A stretch of 64,000 bases of DNA, from assembly GCA_013327885.1 (NCBI GenBank), contig JABUMY010000009.1, positions 1-64,000 of the forward strand, given 5' to 3'. Below the pieces are notes generated by a model. The model had not been told where the DNA came from, ran no database searches, and was given only the letters and a program-made list of their open reading frames with translations. The stretch's first letter is position 1; each line of letters opens with the position of its first letter. Source of the DNA: Flavisolibacter longurius (lineage in GTDB: Bacteria; Bacteroidota; Bacteroidia; Chitinophagales; Chitinophagaceae). Positions 33,335 to 42,332 of this stretch are shown piece by piece. The position numbers and the translations under genes are program-made.

Positions 33335-36300
33335 TTACCGCAACAGAGTTACATTTCCTTTGTACGAAAGCACTTCGTTGTTCATGCACACCACCTCGCA
33401 AACATATACATAGACATCCGAGGCCAGTTGTCTCCCTTTGAACCGTCCATCCCAGCCAGCTGCTGCATCATTGGCATTATAGTCTTCTTTACTGAAAACA
33501 ACTTCGCCCCAGCGGTTAAAGATGGTCATGGATTTGATCCGGCTGATGCCTGTGCCGCGTGGATAAAACTGTTCGTTGGCCCCATCGCCATTCGGCGAAA
33601 ATGTATTGGGGATAAAAAGGTTGCCGTTGTTACAAATCACCCGTACCGTTATCTCGTCTCTTGCCGCACAGCCGCCGTTGTTCTTCACCGTTACGCCATA
33701 GATGGTTTCCGCTTTTGGCTTGGCCGTAGGGTAGGGACAGTTAGCGCAGCTTAATGTTTGCGGATGCGACCACTGGTAAGCCGAAACATCCTGCGAGTAG
33801 GTCGGTTTCAGCGTAACGGTACTGCCTACAGAAAGCACAAAGTCTTCACCCATAGATACGGTTGGTATCGGCCACACGTCGATAGCCACAGAAGCCGTAT
33901 CGGTAAAACAACCAGCTTTGTCTTTCCCTACCACCGTATAGCGTGTAGATGTACGCGGCGCAACGGAAATGGTGTTGCTGGTTGCGTTGCTGATTCCGGC
34001 GGTAGGTGTCCAGTTGTACAATTCTGCGCCTGTTGCCACCAGTCGCCTTGTTTCGCCAACACAGATCACATCATTACCACTAACGGTCAGGGACATGGGC
34101 TGGTGTACGCGGATGGTCACCGAATCGGACGAACTGCAACCAAACTGGTTGTAGCCCGTTACAATGTATTGCGCCGAATCGGAAGGCGCTGCCAACGGGC
34201 TGGCACAGTCAATACAACTGAGGCTAGAAGCCGCCTGCCAGCTATACCTTGTGGCGCCGGATGCTTTTAGCTGCGCCGTGCTGCCATGGCAGATCCATTG
34301 GTCGGCGCCTACGCTTGTTTTGGGCGAAGGATGAACAGCAAGGGTTTTTGTAGCAGTATCACTGCAGCCATGGTTGTCGGTGGCAATCGCGGAAATGCGA
34401 TAAGTACCGTCTGTCGTATAAGTTTGCGGCGCCGGGTTTTGCACGGCTGCGGTTTGCCCGTTACCCAGGTTCCATGTCCAAGTTAACAGGGAGTCTACGC
34501 CTTCCTTCACCACACCGGCAAAGCTCACACCCACCGGGGCACAGGCTGCGGAATCACTTCCAATGGCAATCACGGGGCTTTTATAAATGGCAATGGTATC
34601 GGTTAGGGTGTAGGTTGCTGTACAGCCAATTTGCGTTGTCACATCCAGTTGCACGGTGTAGTTACCGGCTTTTTTATAGTCGTGTACCGGGTGCGCCGCC
34701 GTGCTTGTGGCGCCATCGCCAAAGCGCCACCGGTAACCGGTGATGTAGTCGTTGCTTACGGTTTTATTGGTAAACTGTACCTGCCCATTATCGCAAAACT
34801 GCGAGGCGCTGATGTCAAATGCAGTTGTTACGCCAACCACCCGGATCGTGTCTTTTCCAAGAATGGGTATGCTGCACCCGGCATCATCGGAAACAATAAG
34901 CTTGGGTACAAAATCACCGGCGGTAACATAAGTATGCGAGATGGTTTTTCCCTGCGAGGGAACGGTGGAGCCATCGCTGAAATCCCATACCAGGGACGTA
35001 CTGTTTTTTGTGCTGGCGGTAAAATTTACCTGGAGGGGTGTACAGCCAACCAGGGGACTGTACGTAAACGATCCGCTCGGTCCTTTTACCACGATCTTTT
35101 GGTAGGCCGTATCGGTGCAGCCGCCAGGACCGGTTACCACCAGCATGGCGATATAAGTGCCCGGTGCCGTATAAAAATGCGAGGGAGTGTCCAGTCTTGA
35201 ATTAGTACCATCGCCAAAATCCCAGCTTATTGCTGTATAGTTGGTTGACAGGTTGGTAAACTTCACCAGCAGGGGCGGGCAGGTGCCAATCGAATCAGAA
35301 ACGGCCATGCGGGCTTTGGGGTAAGAGATGGTCACCAGGTTCTTTTTGGTAACTGAATCTTTACAGCCGTATTTATCGGTAGCAACTAACGTTACCGTGT
35401 AAACGCCGGTCTTGCTGTAAGCATGTACCGGTGTTGCCGATGTGGCGGTGGCGCCATCGCCAAACGACCAGGCATAGGTTGGGCTCAATCCTTTTGAACT
35501 GTTGGTGAACGAAATGTTTTTGCCCGTACAGGTCAGCGTATCGTTCACACCAAACGAAGCTTCTGGCTGTGCGATCAACACAGCGGCAGGCAGGGTTTTG
35601 CTGTCGCGGCAGCCATAGGCATCCACTACGGTTAACCCAATGTTGTAGCTGCCGGCGGCTGCATAGCGGTGCTGGTAAGGCGCTGCTGCAACAGAGTCAA
35701 TGGTACCGTCGCCAAAGCTCCAGATGCGCTTTACGATGGCATGGCGACCGTCGGTTGCTGACGCTTCTTCAAAACTGATCCTGTTATCTTTTAAGCAGGA
35801 CTCGGTTACCAGTGGCGCAAACGCAGCGGTGGGACCGTAAACAGTTACCGGTACGGCGTAGCTGCTTTTGCATCCCAGATGGTCTATGATGGTCAGCGTA
35901 ACGACATAGCTACCCGGTTTGGTATAACTGTGTGTGGCCGATTGAACAGAAGCGCTGCTGCTGCCATCGCCAAAATCCCAATGCCAGGTAGCAATGTTGG
36001 CACTGTTGATACCCTGAGCGTTGAACGTAGCAAGCTGGTTGCGGCATAGAATGGTATCCACCGTCGTGAAAGCTGCTTTCTCATCCATCACCCGTATTGT
36101 ACGGAAAGAAGAATGTGTACAAGTACCATTGGTAACGGTTTGCTTTACCGTGTAAGTACCCGGTTTTGCATAGGTATGCGAAGGTGCCTGTTCTGTAGAG
36201 GTATTGCCATCGCCAAATTCCCAAAGCCAGGACTTGGCTCCGAGGGATTCATCCACCATTTTCTTGGTATAGGGGTTCTGACAGTCATTGATATGCGTAA

Positions 36301-38128
36301 AAATGGAGGCCGGCGGATTGACGTACACGGCATTCGGAATCACGATCGTGTCAGCGCAGGTATTGTTATAGGCAATCAGCGTTACGGTGTGGTAGCCCGT
36401 ATCGCTAAACGGCACTACCGGGTGTTGCGCTGTCGAATACATGCCGCCTCCAAAATCCCAGAGCCATTGATCCGGGGCGCCGGTACTTTTATCCGTAAAG
36501 TAGTCCATCTCGTAGGCACACACAACTTTGGGTTCGTTCACAAAAGCGGCTTTTGGCTTTTCACCAACCCGTACCGCCCTATCTATTACCACCGTATCGG
36601 TGCAGCCACCGGCTGTGGTGGCAACCAAGGTTACGGTATAGTTGCCGGCTTTGGTATAGGTATGCGAAGGATTGGCCTGGCTAGATGTGGCGCCATCGCC
36701 AAAATTCCACTGGTAACGGGTGATGGTTTGTCCTGGTGCCAGTGCAGCCGTTGGCGAAACCGCCAGCGGAATACAGCCTGTTTGCGGCAGTCCCTGCACG
36801 GCCAGGTTGGGCTTTTGAATGGTAATGAAGTTTTCTTTTGTCAGGGTATCGCTGCAACCGCCTTCCGTGGTCAGGATAAGGCGAACGGTAAAACGGCCTT
36901 CGCTTGTGTAGGTATGAACAGGTGCTGCGCCGGTAGCCGTTGCCCCGTCGCCAAAGCTCCACTGGTAGCGAAGGTTGCTGCCGGCCGTACCCTTGAAATG
37001 CACCGTGGCCGGAAGGCTGCAGAAATTTTCCCTGTTAGCAGTAAAGCTGGCAACGGGTTTTGCGGTGATGAGGATCTGTTTTTCGATCGTGTCGCGGCAG
37101 CCACCATAATCCGCAACAAGCTGCACCTTATAAGTGCCAGCTTTTGCAAACTGTTTGACCAGGTTGCGGTCAGTTGATGTGGTGCCATCGCCAAAAAGCC
37201 ATTGCACCGTTACGGCCGCAGGCGCCAGGCTGGTAAAAGAAACCGGTTCGCCCACACAGCCGGCTGTAGGTGCGGTAAATTCCGTTTTCCCGGTACCAAT
37301 CTTAATTGTCTCTACTTTGATGATGCTGTCAACACAACCCTGTGCACTGGTCACTTTCAGGCTAACCGTATACTGGCCATTGCTGGCATAGGTATGCGTA
37401 GGATTGGCGGCGGTGCTGCTGGTGCTGTCGCCAAAATCCCAGCGATAGGTGAGCGGACCCGTGCCTGTGCTGGTATTGGTAAAACTAACTGTTGCCGGTG
37501 CCGGGCAATTACCGGGATCGGAATGTGTGAAGCCGGCCTTAACGCCGTTGCTGACAACAATCGGCTGTGGCGAAGTATAAGAGGTAACGCAGCCAAAAGA
37601 ATTGGTCACCCGCAGGGTAACCACCGCATTGGCCGCTGCCGTGTACACATGCGATGGATTTTTTTCAGTAGATACTGTACCGTCGCCAAAGTCCCATTGC
37701 CATTTTACAATGGTACCGCTGCCTGCCGTGCTGTTATCGGTAAACTGTACGTTCAGCGGAAAACAGCCACCGGTTTTATCCTGGGTAAAACCGGCTTTCG
37801 GACTGGCATAAACGGTAATGAACTCTGTTTTTACCACGGTGTCCGTTCCCGAGGCATTGCTGGCAATGAGTTTTACCGTATAGGTGCCGGGATTAAAATA
37901 GGTGGCGGAAGGGTTTCGCAAAACAGAATTAACGCCATTGCCAAGGTCCCATTTCCAGTTGGTGGGATTGCCGGTGGAATTATCGGTAAAATAAACAACC
38001 AGGGGAGAACAGCCCGTGCGGGGCGTTGCGTTGAAACCAGCTTTGACCTGTGCCCCTGCAACGGCAGACAGGCAACAGAACAGGATAAGCAGCAGCGAAC
38101 GACGATGGTTGAAAACCAAAGCATTCAT
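33335..38128 (-). CDS. Giant PKD-repeat surface protein with type B T9SS sorting domain
   Basis: 1597 residues from the ATG at 38128, which gives a clean signal peptide (about 1-25, ending VAGAQ). I count 15 PKD-like modules by their WxFGDG-type cores, spaced roughly every 80-90 residues; at two points this core is WKWDLGNG or LVWDFSDG. Three Ig-like segments with paired cysteines follow (about 1280-1490). The C-terminal type B domain reads LFIPNTFSPNGDGANEQFYPRG, then a WDGRFKGRQLASDVYVYV core and NVTLLR at the end. Type B proteins are exported by T9SS and linked to the SprP/gliding machinery. It probably acts as an adhesin; ligand unknown. Confidence 0.92.
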   Translation of the reverse strand: MNALVFNHRRSLLLILFCCLSAVAGAQVKAGFNATPRTGCSPLVVYFTDNSTGNPTNWKWDLGNGVNSVLRNPSATYFNPGTYTVKLIASNASGTDTVVKTEFITVYASPKAGFTQDKTGGCFPLNVQFTDNSTAGSGTIVKWQWDFGDGTVSTEKNPSHVYTAAANAVVTLRVTNSFGCVTSYTSPQPIVVSNGVKAGFTHSDPGNCPAPATVSFTNTSTGTGPLTYRWDFGDSTSSTAANPTHTYASNGQYTVSLKVTSAQGCVDSIIKVETIKIGTGKTEFTAPTAGCVGEPVSFTSLAPAAVTVQWLFGDGTTSTDRNLVKQFAKAGTYKVQLVADYGGCRDTIEKQILITAKPVASFTANRENFCSLPATVHFKGTAGSNLRYQWSFGDGATATGAAPVHTYTSEGRFTVRLILTTEGGCSDTLTKENFITIQKPNLAVQGLPQTGCIPLAVSPTAALAPGQTITRYQWNFGDGATSSQANPSHTYTKAGNYTVTLVATTAGGCTDTVVIDRAVRVGEKPKAAFVNEPKVVCAYEMDYFTDKSTGAPDQWLWDFGGGMYSTAQHPVVPFSDTGYHTVTLIAYNNTCADTIVIPNAVYVNPPASIFTHINDCQNPYTKKMVDESLGAKSWLWEFGDGNTSTEQAPSHTYAKPGTYTVKQTVTNGTCTHSSFRTIRVMDEKAAFTTVDTILCRNQLATFNAQGINSANIATWHWDFGDGSSSASVQSATHSYTKPGSYVVTLTIIDHLGCKSSYAVPVTVYGPTAAFAPLVTESCLKDNRISFEEASATDGRHAIVKRIWSFGDGTIDSVAAAPYQHRYAAAGSYNIGLTVVDAYGCRDSKTLPAAVLIAQPEASFGVNDTLTCTGKNISFTNSSKGLSPTYAWSFGDGATATSATPVHAYSKTGVYTVTLVATDKYGCKDSVTKKNLVTISYPKARMAVSDSIGTCPPLLVKFTNLSTNYTAISWDFGDGTNSRLDTPSHFYTAPGTYIAMLVVTGPGGCTDTAYQKIVVKGPSGSFTYSPLVGCTPLQVNFTASTKNSTSLVWDFSDGSTVPSQGKTISHTYVTAGDFVPKLIVSDDAGCSIPILGKDTIRVVGVTTAFDISASQFCDNGQVQFTNKTVSNDYITGYRWRFGDGATSTAAHPVHDYKKAGNYTVQLDVTTQIGCTATYTLTDTIAIYKSPVIAIGSDSAACAPVGVSFAGVVKEGVDSLLTWTWNLGNGQTAAVQNPAPQTYTTDGTYRISAIATDNHGCSDTATKTLAVHPSPKTSVGADQWICHGSTAQLKASGATRYSWQAASSLSCIDCASPLAAPSDSAQYIVTGYNQFGCSSSDSVTIRVHQPMSLTVSGNDVICVGETRRLVATGAELYNWTPTAGISNATSNTISVAPRTSTRYTVVGKDKAGCFTDTASVAIDVWPIPTVSMGEDFVLSVGSTVTLKPTYSQDVSAYQWSHPQTLSCANCPYPTAKPKAETIYGVTVKNNGGCAARDEITVRVICNNGNLFIPNTFSPNGDGANEQFYPRGTGISRIKSMTIFNRWGEVVFSKEDYNANDAAAGWDGRFKGRQLASDVYVYVCEVVCMNNEVLSYKGNVTLLR

Positions 38129-38366
38129 AGGATATAAGTATTTAAGTTTTAAGGATCTTGGATACAGAACTAAGGTAACGCACCGGGTAAGAAAAACGAA
38201 TGCCAAAACTGTGAAAATCCTTGGTGCTGCTGAAGATCAGGCAAAACTACGCAGCCAAAATGGTAAAAATCCTAACTTGCGCTGCTTTGCTGTTGCCGGG
38301 TTGCAGCTTGCCAAAAACATCTCACCGGTAAGGGTACATTGCTTATTTTGTCGCCAAAATGAAAAC

Positions 38367-38825
38367 ATGCGTACAGTTCAAAACATATTAGACGCCAAGG
38401 CCAAACCGTTCAACCAGGTAGCGCCGCAAACCCTCGTCATCGATGCCCTGAGTCAACTGAATTCGCTCAACCTGAGTTACCTCATCGTGATGAGCGATGA
38501 AACCTACAAAGGCATTTTTTCGGAACGCGATTATAGCCGCAAGGTGATCCTGCAGGGGCGGCACAGCAACAGCACCACCGTAGAGGAAGTGATGAGCACC
38601 GATGTTCCCCTCATCGCCCCAACCGATACCGTAGAGCAATGCATGGTACTGATGGAAGAAACCAAATCCCGCTACCTGCTGGTATTCGACAATGACGAAA
38701 AGCTGCTGGGGGTTATTACCATCCATGATATTTTGCGCCAGGTGCTCAAAGACAAATCACAGGTGTTTGACATGGACCTGGCCCAACGGCTGGTTGACGA
38801 AGATGAAAACGGCCGTATCTACTAA
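38367..38825 (+). CDS. Two-CBS-domain protein
   Basis: This 152-residue protein comprises two CBS motifs. The first is MRTVQNILDAKAKPFNQVAPQT through GIFSERDYSRKVIL (about 1-70). The second is STDVPLIAPTDTVEQCMVLM through LGVITIHDILRQVL (about 75-135). CBS pairs bind adenosine nucleotides and regulate attached or partner proteins. This one is free-standing, so the partner is unknown. The start was placed at the ATG that gives a full first motif; other in-frame codons upstream read into the PKD gene promoter region and were not used. Confidence 0.88.
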   Translation: MRTVQNILDAKAKPFNQVAPQTLVIDALSQLNSLNLSYLIVMSDETYKGIFSERDYSRKVILQGRHSNSTTVEEVMSTDVPLIAPTDTVEQCMVLMEETKSRYLLVFDNDEKLLGVITIHDILRQVLKDKSQVFDMDLAQRLVDEDENGRIY

Positions 38826-38898
38826 AGCAATGGCAAAGGCGAATAGAAAGGGACAAGCTGCCCGTTTCTGAATCCTGACCTTTCCGTTTTGACGTTCT

Positions 38899-39810
38899 AT
38901 GATCCATTACAATCCTAAAAGCTGGTTGCAGTTTATTTTCAGCATCCACAAAACCGATACGGTTCGCAAGATGTTTCCCTTGCTGGTGGCCATGGCCGGC
39001 TATACCTGGCTGGTAGCCTACCTCGAGCTGGAATATTTCCGTCTGTCCGACCAAAGCCAGTTGAAGAACGTTTCGGTGCTGCACACCCTCCTCGGTTTTG
39101 CCATTTCCATGCTGCTTGTATTTCGTACCAACACCGCCTACGACCGGTGGTGGGAAGGCCGGCGGCAATGGGGCACCCTGGTAAATGCCAGTCGCAACTT
39201 TGCCGTAAAGCTTTCCGCCATGCTGCCACCCGGCGATGCCGACCGCCCGTTTTTTGCCCGCATGATCCCGGCTTTTGCCTTTGCCCTAAAAAAGCACTTA
39301 CTCGCCGAGTCCACGGCCTGGGTACTGGATGAAAAACCACATCCTGAATTCTCCAACCTGAACCGGGACGGGCATATTCCCAACCAGGTGGCAGCCACCC
39401 TTATGGCCAGGCTGCAGGCAGCTTACCGCGACCAAAAATTAACCGGCGAACAATTGCTTTTCCTGCAGGCCGATGCCAGTGCTTTTGTAGACGTGTGTGG
39501 TGCCTGCGAACGGATCAAGAACACGCCGATACCGTATTCTTACAGCGAGTTTATCAAGAAGTTTATTTTTCTCTATGTGATCACTTTGCCCATTGGGATG
39601 GTGTTCAGCCTTGGCTATTATGCCATCCCGGTGGTAGTATTTATTTCTTACGTGCTGGGCAGCCTGGAGCTGATTGCCGAAGAAATTGAAGACCCGTTCG
39701 GACGGGATGCCAATGACCTGCCCATGCAGCGAATGTGCGAGAACATTGAGCGGAACGTGGTGGAGATCTTTGGGACTGACGTTCCGGTTGCGAAGTCTCA
39801 GAAAATATAA
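38899..39810 (+). CDS. Bestrophin family ion channel protein
   Basis: This 303-residue protein has the bacterial bestrophin/UPF0187 layout. A membrane helix near 25-40 is followed by the signature RTNTAYDRWWEGRRQWGTLVN (about 75-95). Further helices follow, and the acid-rich IAEEIEDPFGRDANDLPMQ lies near 262. Bacterial bestrophins form pentameric channels, here probably for cations or chloride. Its stop codon overlaps that of the opposite-strand DUF2141 gene by 13 nt, so the two end inside each other. Confidence 0.9.
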   Translation: MIHYNPKSWLQFIFSIHKTDTVRKMFPLLVAMAGYTWLVAYLELEYFRLSDQSQLKNVSVLHTLLGFAISMLLVFRTNTAYDRWWEGRRQWGTLVNASRNFAVKLSAMLPPGDADRPFFARMIPAFAFALKKHLLAESTAWVLDEKPHPEFSNLNRDGHIPNQVAATLMARLQAAYRDQKLTGEQLLFLQADASAFVDVCGACERIKNTPIPYSYSEFIKKFIFLYVITLPIGMVFSLGYYAIPVVVFISYVLGSLELIAEEIEDPFGRDANDLPMQRMCENIERNVVEIFGTDVPVAKSQKI

Positions 39811-40235
39811 CGCAGCCTGATGTTGCTGGTGGTGGTGGCGTTGTCGGTTACCGTTATTTTGTTTTCTTCAAACTTAGGTGCGGCAGCAAATGGAAGCTTG
39901 TTTTGCGAAGCGCCATAGCCTTCTTTGGGAATTCCCAGGAAGTTGTTGTCGAACTTGCGGTTATTGTTGGCATCGTGTATCACCATAACAGCGTAGGAAC
40001 CGGGTTTCAGGTTTTCGAAAACAGCGGTGGCATTTTTGCCCGTAATCGGCACCGTTTGGCAGCTTACCGGCGTGCCGCCTTTTTCGGAGAAGGACCTGGC
40101 ATTGTCGTAAACACAAACAATGCAGCTTCCTTTGTCGTTTTCAAAATTGCTGATACGGACATTGATGCGGCCCTGCGCCGAGCCGCTCTGGTAAACGAGG
40201 AGAAAGGAGAGGCCCGCTAAGAACTTTCTAATCAT
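39798..40235 (-). CDS. DUF2141 family exported protein
   Basis: 145 residues from the ATG at 40235, with a signal peptide ending SGSAQG (about 1-21). The DUF2141 core follows: INVRISNFENDKGSCIVCVYDN, then AVFENLKPGSYAVMVIHDANNN (about 82-103) and the tail LRYIF. The family is secreted, beta-rich and of unknown function, and is common in Bacteroidota and other Gram-negatives. A longer frame reaches past the divergent DUF4230 promoter and was not used. It ends convergently with the bestrophin gene. Confidence 0.85.
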   Translation of the reverse strand: MIRKFLAGLSFLLVYQSGSAQGRINVRISNFENDKGSCIVCVYDNARSFSEKGGTPVSCQTVPITGKNATAVFENLKPGSYAVMVIHDANNNRKFDNNFLGIPKEGYGASQNKLPFAAAPKFEENKITVTDNATTTSNIRLRYIF

Positions 40236-40308
40236 GATCACAACACTTAGGCAAATAGTTTGTACAAGGAAGGGGCCCGGTAAAACCATTTGGTTAGAAA
40301 CAGGTAAA

Positions 40309-40857
40309 ATGAAGGTTCAAAAAACGTTTTTTCTTTTGACATTGGTCCTGCTTTTTTCCTGCGGCAAGCAGGAAAAGGCGGAACGGAACATTGTGCAAGC
40401 CATCCAGCAAAGCGGCAAGCTGGTAACAGCCGAATATTCGCTCAGCAAAATGGTAAAGGCCCGCGACAACCAAACCTGGTACAAGATCGGAGACCGGCGC
40501 ATCCTGATTTCAACAGAAGCCAGCGTAAAAGCCGGTGTTGACCTGCAAACGCTTTCTGCGGAAGATGTGGCGATCAAGGAGGAAAGCATCAGGGTTAACC
40601 TGCCGGCGGCACAGATCTTCAGCGTTTCCATTCCGCCGGAAAAGATCAGGGTGCTGTACCAGGATGTTTCTTTTTTCCGCAGCAAGTTTACCGCGGCTGA
40701 ACGGGAAAGCCTGCTGCGACAGGCCGAAGCGCAGGTAAAAAGCGTAGCCGATTCGCTGGGTATTTTGCAAACGGCAGAAAAAAATGCGGCGCTGTTTATT
40801 CGTAATCTTTTAGAACAGGCGGGCTACAAAACCATCACCGTTGATTATAAAAAATGA
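40309..40857 (+). CDS. DUF4230 family lipoprotein
   Basis: 182 residues from the ATG at 40309. A lipoprotein signal with lipobox LLFSCG lies at about residues 13-18. The DUF4230 body contains VTAEYSLSKMVKARDN, GDRRILISTEASVKAGVDL and VNLPAAQIFSVSIPPEK (about 110-126). The function is unknown. It overlaps the next DUF4230 gene by the 4 nt ATGA, and both share the pattern of a beta-rich core plus a C-terminal helix ending in ITVDYKK-type strand. This is a tandem duplicate pair with different anchors. Confidence 0.85.
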   Translation: MKVQKTFFLLTLVLLFSCGKQEKAERNIVQAIQQSGKLVTAEYSLSKMVKARDNQTWYKIGDRRILISTEASVKAGVDLQTLSAEDVAIKEESIRVNLPAAQIFSVSIPPEKIRVLYQDVSFFRSKFTAAERESLLRQAEAQVKSVADSLGILQTAEKNAALFIRNLLEQAGYKTITVDYKK

Positions 40858-41489
40858 AATGGCTGCGAAACATATTGTTGATCTTTCTGCTGGCGGTGGT
40901 GGCCTGGTGGCTTTTGGGTAAGATGGAAATCTTTCCTTCTATACGAAACCTCTTCACGCCAAAAGAAGTGGTGATTGACCAAACGCCGGTGGTGATCCGG
41001 CAGATCAAGCCCCTGGCGCAACTGGCTACCATAACGGCATACGCAGAAGTGGCGGCCGATACAACGGTACGCACCACGGTAGGCGAACGCCTGCGGGATG
41101 TGATCAACCCGTTTTCGGGGCGGGTAGCTATGGATCGTCAGCTGATTGTTGTGGGCAAGGTGGTGATTCATGCCGGGGTGAACCTGGAAAAGCTAACGCC
41201 GCAGGATGTATTTATCAGCGGCGATTCTGTCAGTATAAATTTGCCCGCCGCCGAGATACTTGATGTGATCGTAAATCCTTCGGGTACCGATATTTTTTTG
41301 GAAGAAGGCGAATGGAGCAATACGGCCGTTGTGGCCCTGAAGGAAAAGATCCGCCAAAAAGCCGAAGCCGAAGTAAAGGCCAATGGTATCCTTTTCCAGG
41401 CCGATGAACGGGCCCGTGACGTGCTGCTCAACTTTTTCCGTGCCGCTGGCTTTACGAAGATCACCATCACCAAGGCCCGGTTAGGATGA
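40854..41489 (+). CDS. DUF4230 family membrane-anchored protein
   Basis: This 211-residue protein has an N-terminal membrane anchor (about 5-21) rather than a lipobox. The DUF4230 domain contains TITAYAEVAADTTV, RQLIVVGKVVIHAGVNLEKL (about 95-114) and INLPAAEILDVIVNP (about 128-142). It ends in a strand KITITKARL. It is a paralogue of the lipoprotein immediately upstream; the two are translationally coupled and may form a heteromeric envelope complex. The function is unknown. Confidence 0.85.
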   Translation: MKWLRNILLIFLLAVVAWWLLGKMEIFPSIRNLFTPKEVVIDQTPVVIRQIKPLAQLATITAYAEVAADTTVRTTVGERLRDVINPFSGRVAMDRQLIVVGKVVIHAGVNLEKLTPQDVFISGDSVSINLPAAEILDVIVNPSGTDIFLEEGEWSNTAVVALKEKIRQKAEAEVKANGILFQADERARDVLLNFFRAAGFTKITITKARLG

Positions 41490-41640
41490 GATGGTGAGTG
41501 GTGAGTGGTCAGCGGTGAGTGAGGGGCGAGTAGTTAATAGCAAGTGGCAAGTAGCAAGAAAAGCCGCTCCGCAAATTTGTTTCCCAATAATTAATAACCA
41601 ATCATCAATAACCCAATATCTCAATATCCCACTATCCTCT
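41490..41640 (+). repeat. Two adjoining degenerate short-word repeat tracts
   Basis: 41490-41563 is made of GGTGAGTGGTGAGTGGTCAG and GCAAGTGGCAAGTAGCAAG-type words. 41583-41640 is made of AATAACCAATCATCAATAACC and CAATATCTCAATATCC-type words. The first tract follows directly on the DUF4230 stop codon. There are no coding features here that I support. Confidence 0.6.
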
Positions 41641-41687
41641 CTCATTCTTCACCCCACCTTAACGCTTGATTTCCGTTCTTTGCAGCC

Positions 41688-42173
41688 GTGCAAGGCGATA
41701 CGCTTCATAATTGGCAAAAAAAGAGCAAGGAAAAGCAAAAGCTTTTCAAAAACTACTTGGCCCGTGCCGATAAAAACACGGTGCTAAAGCAGTTGCCCAC
41801 CCTGCACGAAGAAGCCTTTGAAAAAGTGGATTGCCTGCAGTGTGCCGCTTGCTGCAAGAATTATTCGCCCCGCTTTAAAACGCCGGATGTGAAGCGCATC
41901 AGCAAACACCTGGGCATGAAGGAAAGCGCTTTTATTGAAACCTACCTGCGGGTGGATGAAGACGGTGACTTCGTGGTAAAAGCATCGCCCTGTCCTTTTT
42001 TGGGAAGCGATAATTTCTGTTCTATTTACGATGTGCGGCCATCCGATTGTTCCCGATTTCCCTACACCGACGAAGATGTGATCATCAAGCGGCAGAATCT
42101 TACACTAAAGAATTCCACGTTTTGCCCCATTACCTTTTATGTGCTGGACAGGTTAACGGCCGCAGCGAAATAA
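41688..42173 (+). CDS. YkgJ-family cysteine-cluster protein
   Basis: This 161-residue protein contains the family's cysteine pattern: DCLQCAACCKNY (about 49-60) and CPFLGSDNFCSIYDVRPSDCSRFP (about 102-125). Up to eight cysteines may bind a zinc or Fe-S centre. The YkgJ/UPF0153 family is of unknown biochemical role. The start is GTG at 41688; there is no in-frame ATG before the cysteine-rich region. A TTCTTTG-like element lies just ahead. It faces the MBL gene tail to tail across a shared terminator. Confidence 0.85.
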   Translation: MQGDTLHNWQKKSKEKQKLFKNYLARADKNTVLKQLPTLHEEAFEKVDCLQCAACCKNYSPRFKTPDVKRISKHLGMKESAFIETYLRVDEDGDFVVKASPCPFLGSDNFCSIYDVRPSDCSRFPYTDEDVIIKRQNLTLKNSTFCPITFYVLDRLTAAAK

Positions 42174-42227
42174 CAATCCCATTCCCTGCATTTCAGCAGT
42201 GTTAAACATTTGGTTGTTACAAATAGA

Positions 42228-42266
42228 AAACCCGGAAAGCATTCCAGTTATTGGCTTTCCGGGTTT
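42228..42266. terminator. Bidirectional terminator between YkgJ-like and MBL genes
   Basis: 13-bp perfect arms (42228-42240 with 42254-42266) have a 13-nt loop, with A and T tracts at the outer ends. It sits between two convergent genes and can serve both. Confidence 0.8.
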
Positions 42267-42332
42267 CTGTTTTATACCGTTCGCAGTCTGAACCATTCCT
42301 GCATCCTGCGTACTGCCTACTTCTCCCTATTA

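Noticed and set aside
36113-37177. 354-codon frame antisense to the PKD gene
   Set aside because: It is a shadow of biased codons in a repeat protein and its product has no real fold pattern.
41491-41787. 98-codon open frame after the DUF4230 genes
   Set aside because: Its sequence is just the short-word repeat tracts and it runs into the YkgJ-like gene in another frame.
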